Shown: positions 22,985 through 34,124 of the stretch, piece by piece
Layout of the letters: each line of letters begins with the position of its first letter
Position numbering within the stretch: position 1 is the stretch's first letter
Source: Botryotinia globosa
Lineage: Eukaryota; Ascomycota; Leotiomycetes; Helotiales; Sclerotiniaceae
Assembly (NCBI GenBank): GCA_014898425.1
Contig: RCSZ01000010.1
Coordinates: 2,108,001 to 2,172,000, forward strand
DNA length: 64,000 nt
Reading direction: 5' to 3'
The notes under the pieces: generated by a model
Told to the model about the DNA's origin: nothing
What the model saw: the letters and a program-made list of their open reading frames with translations, nothing else
Database searches by the model: none
Program-made: the position numbers and the translations under genes

Positions 22985-23509
22985 TGTTAGGATATATATA
23001 TAGTAATAAGCTGTTAGGACTTCAATCCCTGATATTGTGTCTTTTGATTAGATTGTGTATGTGGTGTAGTAATAAAGTTTATGACTTCTATTGGTTCTAT
23101 ATATATGACAGAGTATCAGAGATTAGTTAAATAGATATTATTCTGAAATCTCTGATTAGGGCTTACTTAATTGGGAATAGATTTTTCTAATAAGAAATAA
23201 ATCAGAGACAAGGATATACTACTTAATAATTGAATATTCTGAATTCATTAATAAAAAGTTGATTATTAATGGTGATGATATGGCTAATATAATTGATATA
23301 TTATATATTATATAATTAACTATATAAATAAATATCTCTATAATTAATCTTTTCAGAATGAAAAGAATAAAAGAGGGGAGCTCTATTAAAATATATATAT
23401 AGTAATAAACTATCAGGACTTCAATCCCTGATATTGTGCCTTTTGGTCAAATTACGTACGTAGCGTAGTGGTAAAGCTTATGACTTCTATTGGTTCCATG
23501 CACGTGACA
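22985..23509 (+). mobile_element. Miniature LTR retrotransposon (TRIM-like), copy 3, intact structure (525 bases)
   Basis: Two 126-base LTRs (22985-23110 and 23384-23509) run TGTTAGGATATATA...TGACA. The internal region is 273 bases with no coding capacity. TATCAGAG directly after the 5' LTR is a candidate primer-binding site, and AATAAAAGAGGGGAGCTC directly before the 3' LTR is a clear polypurine tract. The target duplication TTTTC is perfect on both sides (22980-22984, 23510-23514). The LTR holds TGGTGTAGTAATAAAG / AGCGTAGTGGTAAAGC, resembling a Pol III A box. It lies 76 bases from the gypsy element and was inserted into the same degenerate array. Confidence 0.93.
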
Positions 23510-23514
23510 TTTTC

Positions 23515-24990
23515 AATCATTTTAAAATTAAAATTAAAATTAATATAAGAAACTTGATATAAATCATTTTTAAATTTGAATTTTAGATAAATATAATTTT
23601 ATTGAATTTCTATTTATTTCTTTTTTTAGAATTTCAAAAAGTTTTAGATTAAAGCCAGGAGAGGTCGTGATCAATTGAAGCGTTTTTGCCTGGGTTATCA
23701 CCCCCCTTAGGATTATAGTTACTACTAATAGTGACTACTAATAAAATCCTTAGTATAATAGTTAGGGATTCAACTATCCCATATCTTTTTTCGATTGGTT
23801 ATTATTCCTTTTGTCTTCAAAAATTACTATAGCTTTTTTTTTCAATCTTTTTAAACTCTTCAAAATTAGGGTCATTTCAATTTAATATAGAAATCTCAAT
23901 ATAAAAGCTTTTCGAATTTTAATTTCCAATAAATATTATTTAATTAAATTTCTATTAATTAAATTTCTATTAATTAAATTTCTATTAATTAAATTTCTAT
24001 TAATTAAATTTCTATTAATTAAATTTCTATTAATTAAATTTCTATTAATTAAATTTCTATTAATTAAATTTCTATTAATTAAATTTCTATTAATAAAATT
24101 TCTATTAATTTCTTTCTTGAAATTTTCGAAAAACCTTGAATTGAAGTTTAAAAAAAATTAATTAATAGCTTTTAATAATTTTTCATTGATTACTATTCCC
24201 CAAATGTTTATAAATTATTATAGATTTTTTAATCTTTGTAAAATTAAAATTATTTTAATTTAATATAAAATTCTAAATCTAAAACCTTTTTCGATTCTAA
24301 TTTCCAATAAATATTATTTAATTGAATTTCTATTAATTTCTATTAATTTCTTTTTTCGGATTTTTTAAATCTTTTAAATTAAAGTTAGAAAAAATAATAA
24401 TAAATCAATAACTTTTAATAATCTTTCATTAATTAATATCTCTTCATTTTTAAAAATTACTATAGTTTTTCTTCAATCTTTTTAAAATTAGATTTATTTC
24501 AATTTAATATAAAAACTTTATTTCAAAAGATTTTAATAATTTTAATTTTAGATATAATAAATTTAGTTGAATCTTTATTAATTTCTTTTTTTAAATTTTA
24601 AAAAAACCTAAAATCAAAATATAAAAAGATAATAATTAATGAGAAATCTTTTGTTTAAATTATTATCCTTTTCAGGGTTATAATTATTATTATTATTAAT
24701 CATTAATAAAATCCTTGAAATAATAGTTAGAGTTATTTCAATTCAATATAAAAACCTTAATATATAAATAAGCTTTTCAAATTCTGATTTCAAATAAATA
24801 TAATTTGATTGAATTGAATTTTTATAAATAAAAAAATTATATTTTCAAAAAGCTTAAAATCGAAATATAAAAAAGTGATAACCAATCAATTGAAATGTTT
24901 TTAATTAGGTTATTACTTTCATTAAAATTATAGTTACTACTAATACTAACTACTAATAAAATCCTTCAAATAATAGTTAGGAATGAATAT
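23515..24990. repeat. Degenerate tandem array, right part
   Basis: Continuation of 15360-16313. Recurrent blocks include TTTCAAAAAGTTTTAGATTA, TAGTTACTACTAATA followed by AATAAAATCCTT (near 23720, 24670 and 24935), and TTACTATAGCTTTTTTTTCA. Spacing is roughly 350-450 bases but irregular. Decay increases away from 23650-23760. Confidence 0.6.
23941..24105. repeat. 15-base minisatellite TAATTAAATTTCTAT, 11 units
   Basis: Ten identical 15-base units and one variant (TAATAAAATTTCTAT), inside the degenerate array. Near-identity within heavily decayed DNA shows that it expanded after the RIP damage. Confidence 0.95.
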
Positions 24991-25717
24991 TTTATAATGA
25001 AATCTAGGATTTAGATATATTACTAATATTCTTTAGATGAAGGTTTAAAATACGAGGGTAGCATCTTTACAAGTGTAGAAATGACTCTTTTCCAAATGGG
25101 GGTGAATTTTTAAATCAAGAGATTCTAGAGTAATACTGGCGAGATAAAAATAACATTTGCCACTTAGAGAGATACAGTCTAAAGTTTCCACTTTCCCAGT
25201 GAGATAGCTTTTGGTGCGCACAAGGTTACATGAAGTGCCCTCGGAAGCATACTTTACGATGCCTACGCTCTTTTCATTTCTGTCCTCCTGAAACTAGTGT
25301 AGACATTGAGAATAAGGCTGCTTTCATGCCTACTTCGAGAACGATATCATTGATTTCCTGTCTTGATGGGCAACATTAATACAAAGCCCCAAAACTTTGT
25401 GAATGGCTATCACACGGGTTCTCAAGCCGTGTTAAAGTATAAAACCTCCAGTTTTTGGGGGGGGGGGGGGCCGATAGATCACACAGTGCCCAATTCCCAA
25501 ACGTACGAAACAACCAGGATTCAAATTCCATCACAATGAACTCCAGAGTACAAGCTTTAGCAATCCCAATAACCAGATATTAAATTATCCAAACCATTCA
25601 GAATACCCAAATAGGGCAGTTGGGTATCAGACATTTGGATTATTCAGGTCACCAAGCCAACCCGGCCGTACAAACTCCGCAAAAGAATATCAGACCATCC
25701 AATCCATCCAAAGCATC
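24991..25717. other. Boundary of gene island 2, 3' flank of the HNH gene
   Basis: Composition returns to normal here. No gene was recognised. It contains a 14-base G run at 25457-25470 and probably the 3' untranslated region of the minus-strand gene. A plus frame at 25620-26027 is an antisense shadow of that gene. Confidence 0.5.
25457..25470. repeat. Homopolymer G14
   Basis: Fourteen consecutive G about 250 bases downstream of the HNH gene stop. Confidence 0.95.
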
Positions 25718-27379
25718 TCACCCATTCATCTCTTCCAAATCTTCATCTTCCAAATATTCATCTTCCAAAATCTCAACCCCCATAAGTTCCAACTCTTCCA
25801 CCGCCGGTCTGTGTCTCGAATACTTCGGCATAGTTGGTTTTGACCAACCCAGTGGTCTCTGCTTCACTAATGCTTCTTCGCGTAATGCCCTGATTGTTTC
25901 TTCTTCATCTTTTAATTCTTTATCCTTTGGGTTAAGTATTGTACTGCCAAGAGGAGAACTATCGATGATCATTGGTTTGCATAGAGGGAGATCATCAAAT
26001 GGTATATTCACTGCGGAATTACTATGATCCTGAATTGTAGAGCGCGTATGAGTATAGGATGAAGGTGAGGAGTCCCTGTTCCTTTGGTGGGCTGGAGAAA
26101 TTCGCCTGCGTTTCGATCTCCTTGATTCTTCATCTTCCCAATCTCCATCAACCTCGTCATCTTCCACCTCATCCAACTGCGATGCAATCCTCGAACGTTT
26201 CGCCGAATTGTTAGTTCTACTTGCAGTAATTATTTTTTCCATTTTGATTGGGTCTATAGCATCTTCAACGATTCGATCCCCAGCTGCATTAACGCTCACA
26301 ACCAATCGATTTTCAACATTACGAGATAGGAAATTCGTGAGGTATGGGAAAATAGACCAGGCGAATCGCGCGAATAAGAATTCTAGACCGCATTCTGGTA
26401 TTTTGACACAAGTGTTGTGATAGAGTTGCCCTATGTCTGGTGTTGGTTCTAACATGTGAACCACTAATCGATGATTCGCATCTGAATTCCCATTTTCATC
26501 CGAGATTTTTGGGAAAAACACTAATTTTCTTTGATCAAACGCTGTGTGAATGTCGCTTCGTAAGAGCACTGCATTACTCAGATCCCTCAACACATTCTGC
26601 GGGTCCAAAGTTTGATTTATATTAAATCTCCCCATAGAATTTCGAATGAACCATTGCTTCTCATGCTCGGGGATGATGTGCGCAACTTCGGTAGCTGTTC
26701 CAAAGGCAGTGATTCTACAGAATGTATCGCGACGTTGAATTGCAGTGGAAAGGTTGGATTGAGAAGCTGTAGTAGAACCTGTGCCCTGAATATCCTCGCA
26801 GCGTTTCCAAACATACGGGAGGGTGTCGGGAAATTTCCAGTCTTGAAAGTTTGTAACGATAGGCCAGCGGTATGGTTGTGTTGAGGTCGGAGAATCTGAA
26901 TTCAATTATCATTAGTTAAAAGCGAACCGCTGATAAACAATTGAAATTCACTCACTCTCATTTTCATCTTCATGTATATAATCATACGGAACATGAAAAT
27001 AATATTCTTTCACATCTGCCCGCAATACCTCATCCCAAGATACGGTAACCTTATCTCCTTCTCCCACTTTATCCGATGTACTCAACCACCCATCAAATCG
27101 ATTGTCCGCGAAAATGGCACAGGCATTGTGAGCTACACCATGGTGAATACCACCCTCAGCATTGTCCCAACCCGACAATGCAAATAGAAGATTTTGATCG
27201 TGATTGTAGGCAGGATGCCGAAAGTTGATTACAAATTTACGTTTCCCAAGTGGGTCGGAGAGAAACTCATACGGTTCCTGAAGAGGAGAGGGAATTATGG
27301 TGGAAGAGGGACGTAAGACGATTGTTCCGTGTGTGAGAGAGGAAGATGAGGTAGTGGCGGAGGAGCAGTTGGCTGACAT
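25718..27379 (-). CDS. HNH_2-type nuclease-domain protein (two exons, 533 residues)
   Basis: Exon 1 is 27379-26956. The intron is 26955-26896 (60 bases, GTGAGT...TTCAG, ACTAAT branch motif). Exon 2 is 26895-25718; the spliced length is 534 codons exactly. Without splicing, exon 1 stops at TGA just past the donor. Residues 35-140 form an N-terminal domain (PYEFLSDPLGKRKFV, GWDNAEGGIHHGVAHN). The HNH core is at about 199-270: Cys201, AHIIP with His214, SNAVLLRSDIHTAFD with Asn249, His258 and Asp262. This matches the fungal HNH_2 pattern and no key residue is missing. A C-terminal acidic stretch (about 383-398) and basic SRRSKRRR (about 399-406) suggest nuclear localisation; the tail is acidic and disordered. 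The family is frequent in Leotiomycete genomes, usually uncharacterised; DNA cleavage is inferred, not shown. It is undamaged despite sitting in a 2.6 kb island between RIP-degraded blocks. Confidence 0.9.
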
Positions 27380-27642
27380 AGGTAGTTTAGTTTTGTAAGA
27401 TGTTCATCTTAGCTGGCATTTGTACTGATCGATATTGAGTGATTGGTGACGGTAGTATTGATGTTGTTGTTGGTGATGGTGTTGGTGTTGATTGATTGAT
27501 TGAATACCTGCAGATCTCAGTACAATGACGAATTGTGGATCACAATGCAAAATCAGAAACGTGATCTAATACCTGAGGCAACAAGGGCGTGGTACTGATT
27601 TCGAGCCAGCACAACCATCCACAGCGTTCCTTAAGAAAGCAC
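27380..27642 (-). promoter_or_regulatory. Upstream region of the HNH gene
   Basis: Only about 260 bases of ordinary-composition DNA separate the ATG (27379) from a MITE at 27643. It contains GTTG/ATTG-rich simple sequence (about 27465-27505). No clear TATA box was seen on the minus strand. Confidence 0.35.
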
Positions 27643-28092
27643 CACCAGTGGGTGCACGGATTTGTAAGACTCCCTGTAAGTAAAGCACAATTTCACATCA
27701 AAAATACAGATTTTAATAATTCGATTACAATTCAAATTTCCATTTAGTTTCTTCAAAATTAAGATATATTATAAAGAAATATGAAGATTTTATATAGTTT
27801 TAAAATTTAAACTATTATTCCTTTAAATAAAAGCTGAATAATTTAATCTAGTTTTTCTACCAAAAAGTTTTGATAAAGAAATATAATATTGAATTGTTTG
27901 ATTTAAAAACTGAGTATTTTTGATTGAAAATTTGATATAATATATTTTATTGTTTAATTCATTTATATGAAAGTTTTCAATCAATAATATTGAATATTTA
28001 TTTTTTAATAAAATTTTAAAAATGTTAATTTTTGGTGTAAAATTGTACTTTGCTTATAGAGAGTCTTACGAATCCTGGCACCCACTGGTGCA
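27643..28092. mobile_element. MITE family C with about 65-base terminal inverted repeats (450 bases)
   Basis: Left end CACCAGTGGGTGCACGGATT and right end the inverse of CACCAGTGGGTGCCAGGATT. The inverted match continues through GTAAGACTC, AAAGYACAATTT and ACATCAAAAAT-like sequence. A possible 3-base duplication CAC flanks it (27640-27642, 28093-28095), though end assignment is ambiguous because the terminus is itself CACC/GGTG. The interior is AT-rich without coding. It marks the island/AT-block border in front of the HNH gene. Confidence 0.75.
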
Positions 28093-28109
28093 CTTGAGCA
28101 CTTGATATA

Positions 28110-28583
28110 GTACTAGGGCACAGCTGTTCGTCGAATACTAAAATCGCACCAAAACTCATATAAATTATCAATAAATTTTTCTATAAGATTATGATTTTTA
28201 TATAATGATTTTTATATTAATCTTTTTAATTTTAATTATATTTTTATAATAATAAGATTATTTACTTTTAAAAAGTTTATTAATTATAAAATCTATATAA
28301 AGAGTTAGTATAAATTTGAAATATTGAAATTTACTAATAAAATAAGCGAAAATTAAGAACTTTTTCTTTGATATTAATTTAAATTTATAAATAATAATAT
28401 TGATATATTTTTAAATTATAATAAATATTATAATTAAATTCTTTAATATATAATAAAAATATTAAAGAAATTTTGATTTAATATAATGATTTTTAATATT
28501 TCTTTTTTATTATTATAAATAAAGCAAAATGACTATTTTTGATGTGATTTTAGTGTTCGACGAACAGCTATATACGGTTACTA
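28110..28583 (+). mobile_element. pogo-like MITE family B, copy B (474 bases)
   Basis: The left end TAGTACTAGGGCACAGCTGT leads into TCGTCGAATAC; the right end is GACGAACAGCTATATACGGT then TACTA. TA duplications lie at 28108-28109 and 28584-28585. It matches copy A (7826-8301) in inverse orientation almost base for base. Confidence 0.85.
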
Positions 28584-28628
28584 TAAGTAACACAACATAA
28601 TTACGATAGGTAATTATAGTTCAATTTA

Positions 28629-28993
28629 CAGAAGAACTTAATTATATCAAACTGAAATTTTAATTAATCAAATCTAATATAAAGAAGATTCCGATATAAA
28701 AAATGATGACTTAAACTTCCTTATTAAATTTTATATCCGATTTTAGTTTCAAACTCAAATATTTTGGAAAAAATATTATATAATAATAGTCTTTCTAACT
28801 TACTCATTCAAAATTCAGCTTATTCAGCAAAACTCATTGCTAAAATTTATATCGAATTTACAGAAAAGTATTCAATATTCCGGTTTTATATAGAAATCTT
28901 ATATTATTATACAAAAAGTATTCAAATAAGAAAATTATTTCGATATATTCAAGATTCTGATATAATCTAGTTCGATATAGTTAAGTTCTTCTA
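28629..28993. mobile_element. pogo-like MITE family D (365 bases)
   Basis: Left end CAGAAGAACTTAATTATATC, right end the inverse of TAGAAGAACTTAACTATATC, flanked by TA (28627-28628, 28994-28995). The terminal repeat is about 25 bases. The plus frame inside (28764-28970) shows no recognisable protein. Only one copy is seen in the window. Confidence 0.75.
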
Positions 28994-29352
28994 TAGTAGT
29001 TAAGAGTCTTTATAAGAAACCGAGAAAACATTCGATCTTAAAAATGATAAAATGTATAGTTTAATACTTCAAATTCAATTGAGTAATCAATCTATTATCT
29101 ACTGATCTCATAGTAGTAAATTCGAACACACTAGTAGGATACACTTGCTCTGAGTAATAAGTGAATGGAACATTTCGAACTAGAATTATTATACTCTAGA
29201 AATAAAGAAGGATTTAAGTTCTAATTGATGATATAAGAAGTTAGGATCTCATAAAGAATTGCTTTTTCTCACCCCTTTAAATATATTTTGAATCTTATTT
29301 ATATTATTCATTATATATCTTCATTATTCGAATCCTTTCCATTTTGAAGTAA
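28994..29352. other. Spacer between MITEs D and A
   Basis: Moderately AT-rich DNA, slightly less decayed than its surroundings (GATACACTTGCTCTGAGTAA, GTGAATGGAACATTTCGAAC). No gene recognised. Confidence 0.4.
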
Positions 29353-29354
29353 TA

Positions 29355-30152
29355 AGTCGACCACCCTACTTTCAGGCCACCCCTCTTTCGGGCCACCTTT
29401 TTACACCAAAAATTACTTTTTTAATCTATTAATATCTCTATTAATATTGAATATAATTTGATAAAAAATTTCAATCTATATAATTCGAATTGTTCTAAAT
29501 CTATTTTGAAAATTTTAGATTTTTAGGATTTTTTTGAATCGATTTCTAAAGCTTTGAAATATCAATTTTTAATTACATACAAATTACATACAAATTTAAA
29601 ATTCTATAAAATCTATAATAATTTTCAAATAAAAATAGCTAAAAAATAAATTATAAATTTTATTATAAATTTATAGAATATTTAATTTGAAAGATCTTGA
29701 AAAAAAAAAATTCCTTATAAATAAATATTTAAAAGAGTACCCTCAAAATTACAGGGATTATTTATATTACTTTTAATTTATTATATATTATATCTTTATA
29801 TTTATTCATTTTTTTGAATTTTTTTTTGAATTTCTATATAGATTCAGATTTGAATTTTTCAAGAAGATATATAATTTTCTTTTAATAATGATTGTTAAAA
29901 AGTTATTAAAGATTTTATAAAATTTTAAATTTGTATATAATTTATATGTAAATTGAAAATCCATATTTTGAAGCTCTAGAAATCGATCCAGAAAAATCCT
30001 AAAATTCTAAAAATTCTAATATAAGCCTAAAATAATTCGAATTATATATATATATATTTCTATTAAATTATATTCAATATTGATAGAGGTATTGATAGAT
30101 CAAAAAGTGATTTTTGATGTAAAAGGGTGGCCCGAAAGTGGGGTATTCGACT
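29355..30152 (+). mobile_element. TA-flanked MITE family A, copy 3 (798 bases)
   Basis: Begins AGTCGACCACCCTACTTTCA and ends with the inverse (GGTGGCCCGAAAGTGGGGTA then TTCGACT). TA duplications lie at 29353-29354 and 30153-30154. Same orientation as copy 2. The right end has lost one of the two internal GGGCCACC motifs. Confidence 0.85.
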
Positions 30153-30154
30153 TA

Positions 30155-32753
30155 GTCAAAAACTTCTCAAAACGTACTTTTCGATAATCCCCCCCCCCCC
30201 CTCCCAAAAAACAATTAATAAAAATACTAGAATGTTTTTGTCTAAAGAGATGGAAAACCCCTGTAGTGATAGAATTAATATTCGAGATGAGAAGAATTTC
30301 AATATAAATTCCTATCCAAATTTTCTATATATATATTATAATATTAATGATATATTTGTTATTAATGAAATACTTACTTCATTTATAATAAATGAAATTA
30401 GCACTTTCTATAATTCTTTTTTTATTGAATTTTAATAAATAAATAAAAAACATGAGTTGTAAGACTCTAATATTTAGGATTGTAAGAGGAGTAGAAGAAA
30501 GGGAATTAATAGAAAAGCTAAAGGTTTAATAGAAGATATTAATTATAAATCTAAAAAGAAATCTATCTATTTTATTTTCGTTGTATTCTTGAATTGAAAA
30601 AGATTTATTGTGCTATATAATATAAAATATATTTATTATTATATAATATTAATAATTATATCAAATAATTTGTTTTTCTTATTCATTCTTTAAAAACTCT
30701 AAGTCAAGAATTATTTATTAGGTATTATATTCTATATTGAATCATATAAACATCACAATGTTTCTCTTTTTTTGAAATATATACCTTAACAGTATAAACA
30801 GGTATATAAAATAGTGGAAATATAATACTAATATTAATAAAATAATATTTTTATAATACTCAAGATTCTAAATAATATCAAATCAACAAAATAATATTTC
30901 TACAATTTCTGAACCCCTAAATAATATTTAAACTCTTAAATAGTATTTGAATCTTTATATAATACCAATATTATACTCAATCAAAAACTTAATGAAACAA
31001 ACTTTGAATAAAATAATATTAAAATTGATATTGAAATTAATATTGAGATTTTCATATAATAGAACAATATTATTAGAATTATTATATAATTATTATAATA
31101 GTTTGAGACCTCTATATTTCAATATATAATATTATTTAAGGAACTAATTTATATATTTCGAAGTCTTCAAATATTATAAATCATTCATTTATGAGATTTT
31201 ATCCATATAATAATTTCAAATTCGTAAAATTTATGATATTTCGAGTAAAACCCTAATATAATAAAAAATGACATAATATAGAGTTTATTTAACAATCAAG
31301 TTTTATTATAACTTTTAAATATGATTTCTCTTTTTTAATGATAACATTTTTTTTAATTATAGTTTTTTTAAAGGAAATCTATGTCAAAAAATAATCAATT
31401 ATTTTAGATTTGAATTCTGTAAGTTTTTATTTTCATATTTTAGACATATAATATAAGTTTTATCAAAATTAGTTATAAAGCTTATAAAGATTAATTATGA
31501 AGATTTGATCTTATAGTTTTAATATTTATGATAATTAGTTATAGAGATTCATTGATTGTATTTTGATAATACTTTTTTTTATTAAAGATATATATATTAT
31601 ACCTAATTAGAAATATAATTTATATACTATATTTTAATTCAACTTTATATGATATAAGATATTATAAAAATACTATATAGAATTCCCACTTAAACTATTA
31701 AAATAATTATTTATATGATTATTTATATAACTATTTATATGAATTTCATTTTAATATTAAAAGATTATATAATGCTTATAAATATATTATTTTATTCAAT
31801 ATCTTTTAATTTTATGTTAATTTAAATACGTTTGATCATATAGCAATAAATAATCATAATTAGAGGTGTATCGAATAAAAATAAATTTTATAATAAATCT
31901 TTCAACAATTCAAATCCCTAATTGTGTAAATGAATGTTAAAAATCTAATTCAAAAAAATTTATACAAAAAATCTTTATTCATTTTATTTTTATTTTTGTT
32001 ATTTCTATTCAACAAAATCTCCAGGTATAAAAGAAATTTATAAAATATAAAAAATCATTTCTTTGAAACAAATATTAATAATTTATTTCAGAAATAATTT
32101 AAAAGAAATATATCTATTCTATTAAAAAGGTTTCAATAAGATATTGATAAAATAATTATAATATTTTTTTTCATATCTACCTTATATAAATACATATATT
32201 CTATTTTCATTTTATATTTTTCTTATAAAAAAATTATATATCTTTATTAAAATTAATATTTAATTTAAAAATATTTATCAAATCTAAATAAAAAAAATTG
32301 AATCTATTAAATTGTAACTTAGAATATAATTATAATATTGGATATTTGAAAAAAAAACTCTTTTTTCGATTTTATTGAAATTTAAGAAAAAGAAATTTAA
32401 GAAAAAGAAATTTAAGAAAAAGGAATTTAAGAAAAAGAAATTTAAGAAAAAGAAATTTAAGAAAAACATTTATTAAGATTATAAAACGCTGTTTATTATT
32501 ATCAAGTAAACTATACTATTTACAGATCTCGATTACGTAAGCTATTCTACTTCATGGTCTATTATAGTTTATATATTATATCTCAATTGGATATTATATA
32601 GTATAGAGTACTATAGAGATATTATAAAGAATTCCTACTTATTCTATTAAGATAATAAATATCTTTACTTTATATTATTGAGAAATGATATTTATATTAC
32701 ATTAAAATTTTATTATATTATAATAATATTATATGATTAATATTAATAAGATC
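30155..32753. other. AT-rich decayed DNA without recognisable genes
   Basis: Starts with a C13 run (30189-30201). Phrases such as AATAATATTTCTACAATT (near 30890) resemble 60870 (AATAATACTTCTACAATT), so a shared old repeat is likely. The open frames at 30127-30435 and 30947-31129 show no family motif. Confidence 0.45.
32384..32466. repeat. 15-base minisatellite AAATTTAAGAAAAAG
   Basis: About five and a half near-identical copies. A minus-strand frame across it (FFLNF repeats) is a repeat artefact. Confidence 0.9.
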
Positions 32754-32880
32754 TATTAGATATATATACAATAGTAAGCTATTAGAACTTCAATCCCTGA
32801 TACTGTGTCTTTTAGATCAGATTATGTGCGTGGCGTAGTAGTAAAGCTTACGACTTCTATTTGTTTTCATACACGTGATA
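32754..32880 (+). mobile_element. Solo LTR of the miniature LTR family (127 bases)
   Basis: Starts TATTAGATATATA (from TGTTAG) and ends CACGTGATA (from GTGACA). It shares CTTCAATCCCTGATACTGTG and GTGGCGTAGTAGTAAAGCTT with the LTRs at 22985 and 23384. The 5-base duplication AGATC on both sides (32749-32753, 32881-32885) is perfect. Recombination between two LTRs, or loss of one, left this single copy. Confidence 0.9.
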
Positions 32881-34039
32881 AGATCTTTATAATTCTTATT
32901 CTTTTATTATCAATAAAAAATAGAAATGAATTATTAGTATAAGAAACTTTAAAAAATCAGATTACTATATATAATAATTATCTCACTTTCAAACTCTTTT
33001 CATCAATAAAACATATTTCATTGAATTCTAAATAATATCTTGATCTTTTTGGTAGTATTATAGCTTATTGATAATCAAGTTTTTTTTTAACCAATCAAAA
33101 TCAATCGAAAATCGAGGGGAATATTTATCTCCTCAAAAATCTAAAAGTATTTGATTACATTTTTAATAAAAATCTGAAAACCTTTGATAAAAAAACTTCA
33201 AAAATATACTTATACTCTTTAAACTTAATCTATTTAAAAAACAAATATATAATTCGAAAGCTTGATTTTCTAATATTTTTTAGATCTGTATAATAACAAT
33301 ATATTGATTAATTGCATTTAAATGTTATTAATAATATTGAATTATTATTATTAAATTATAATAAAAAAAGTTATAGTAAATTTTAAAATGAATATCTTCT
33401 ACTCAACTTCTATCAACTCCTATCCCCTTCTAACAATTTCTTTCAACTTTTAATCTCTATCAATTATTATCAACTCCTATCAACATTTGAACACTTATAC
33501 CTTTATTTATAATAATCAAAATGATTGATATTCTAATAATTAATATCCTTTCAATAAGTTTATTAAATATATCATTATTAACAAGTTCATTAAATATATC
33601 ACTATTATTTAATTCACTATTACTATAATTATTAGATATTAAATCTAAACCTAAAACTTTTAATAATCTCATTTCATTTGATAAAATGTATTAATATAAA
33701 TTCCAATATATATTAAAGTTTATAGAAAATAAAGGAATATTTTTCAATAAGTTTCTAATCAATTAGATTTCAAATAATATTTATATTGAATTCAATACTA
33801 CTCCTAAAATATAATAAATAAAACTCAGAAAGATTCTAAGTGATATATTTATTGAAAATATATTATATAAGAATATCTTTTCAATTTATTTTAAAAATAT
33901 ATTAAAATAAGAATTTATTACTCTTTTTATTAAATCAAAACTTCAAATTTTCAATATAAATATTTCTTCAAATGAATTTTGTAATATTAATCTTTTTAAT
34001 ATTAATTAATTAATAAAGAAAAAAGCTTCAATTTAATCT

Positions 34040-34124
34040 TTTATTTTTATAATTTTTATTTTTATAATTTTTATTTTTATAATTTTTATTTTTATAATTT
34101 TTATTTTTATAATTTTTATTATTA
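34040..34124. repeat. 15-base minisatellite TTATTTTTATAATTT
   Basis: Five to six identical units. Confidence 0.9.

Noticed and set aside
26208..27187. Plus-strand frames of 60-90 residues inside the HNH gene
   Set aside because: Antisense shadows of a gene with introns, domain and correct frame on minus.
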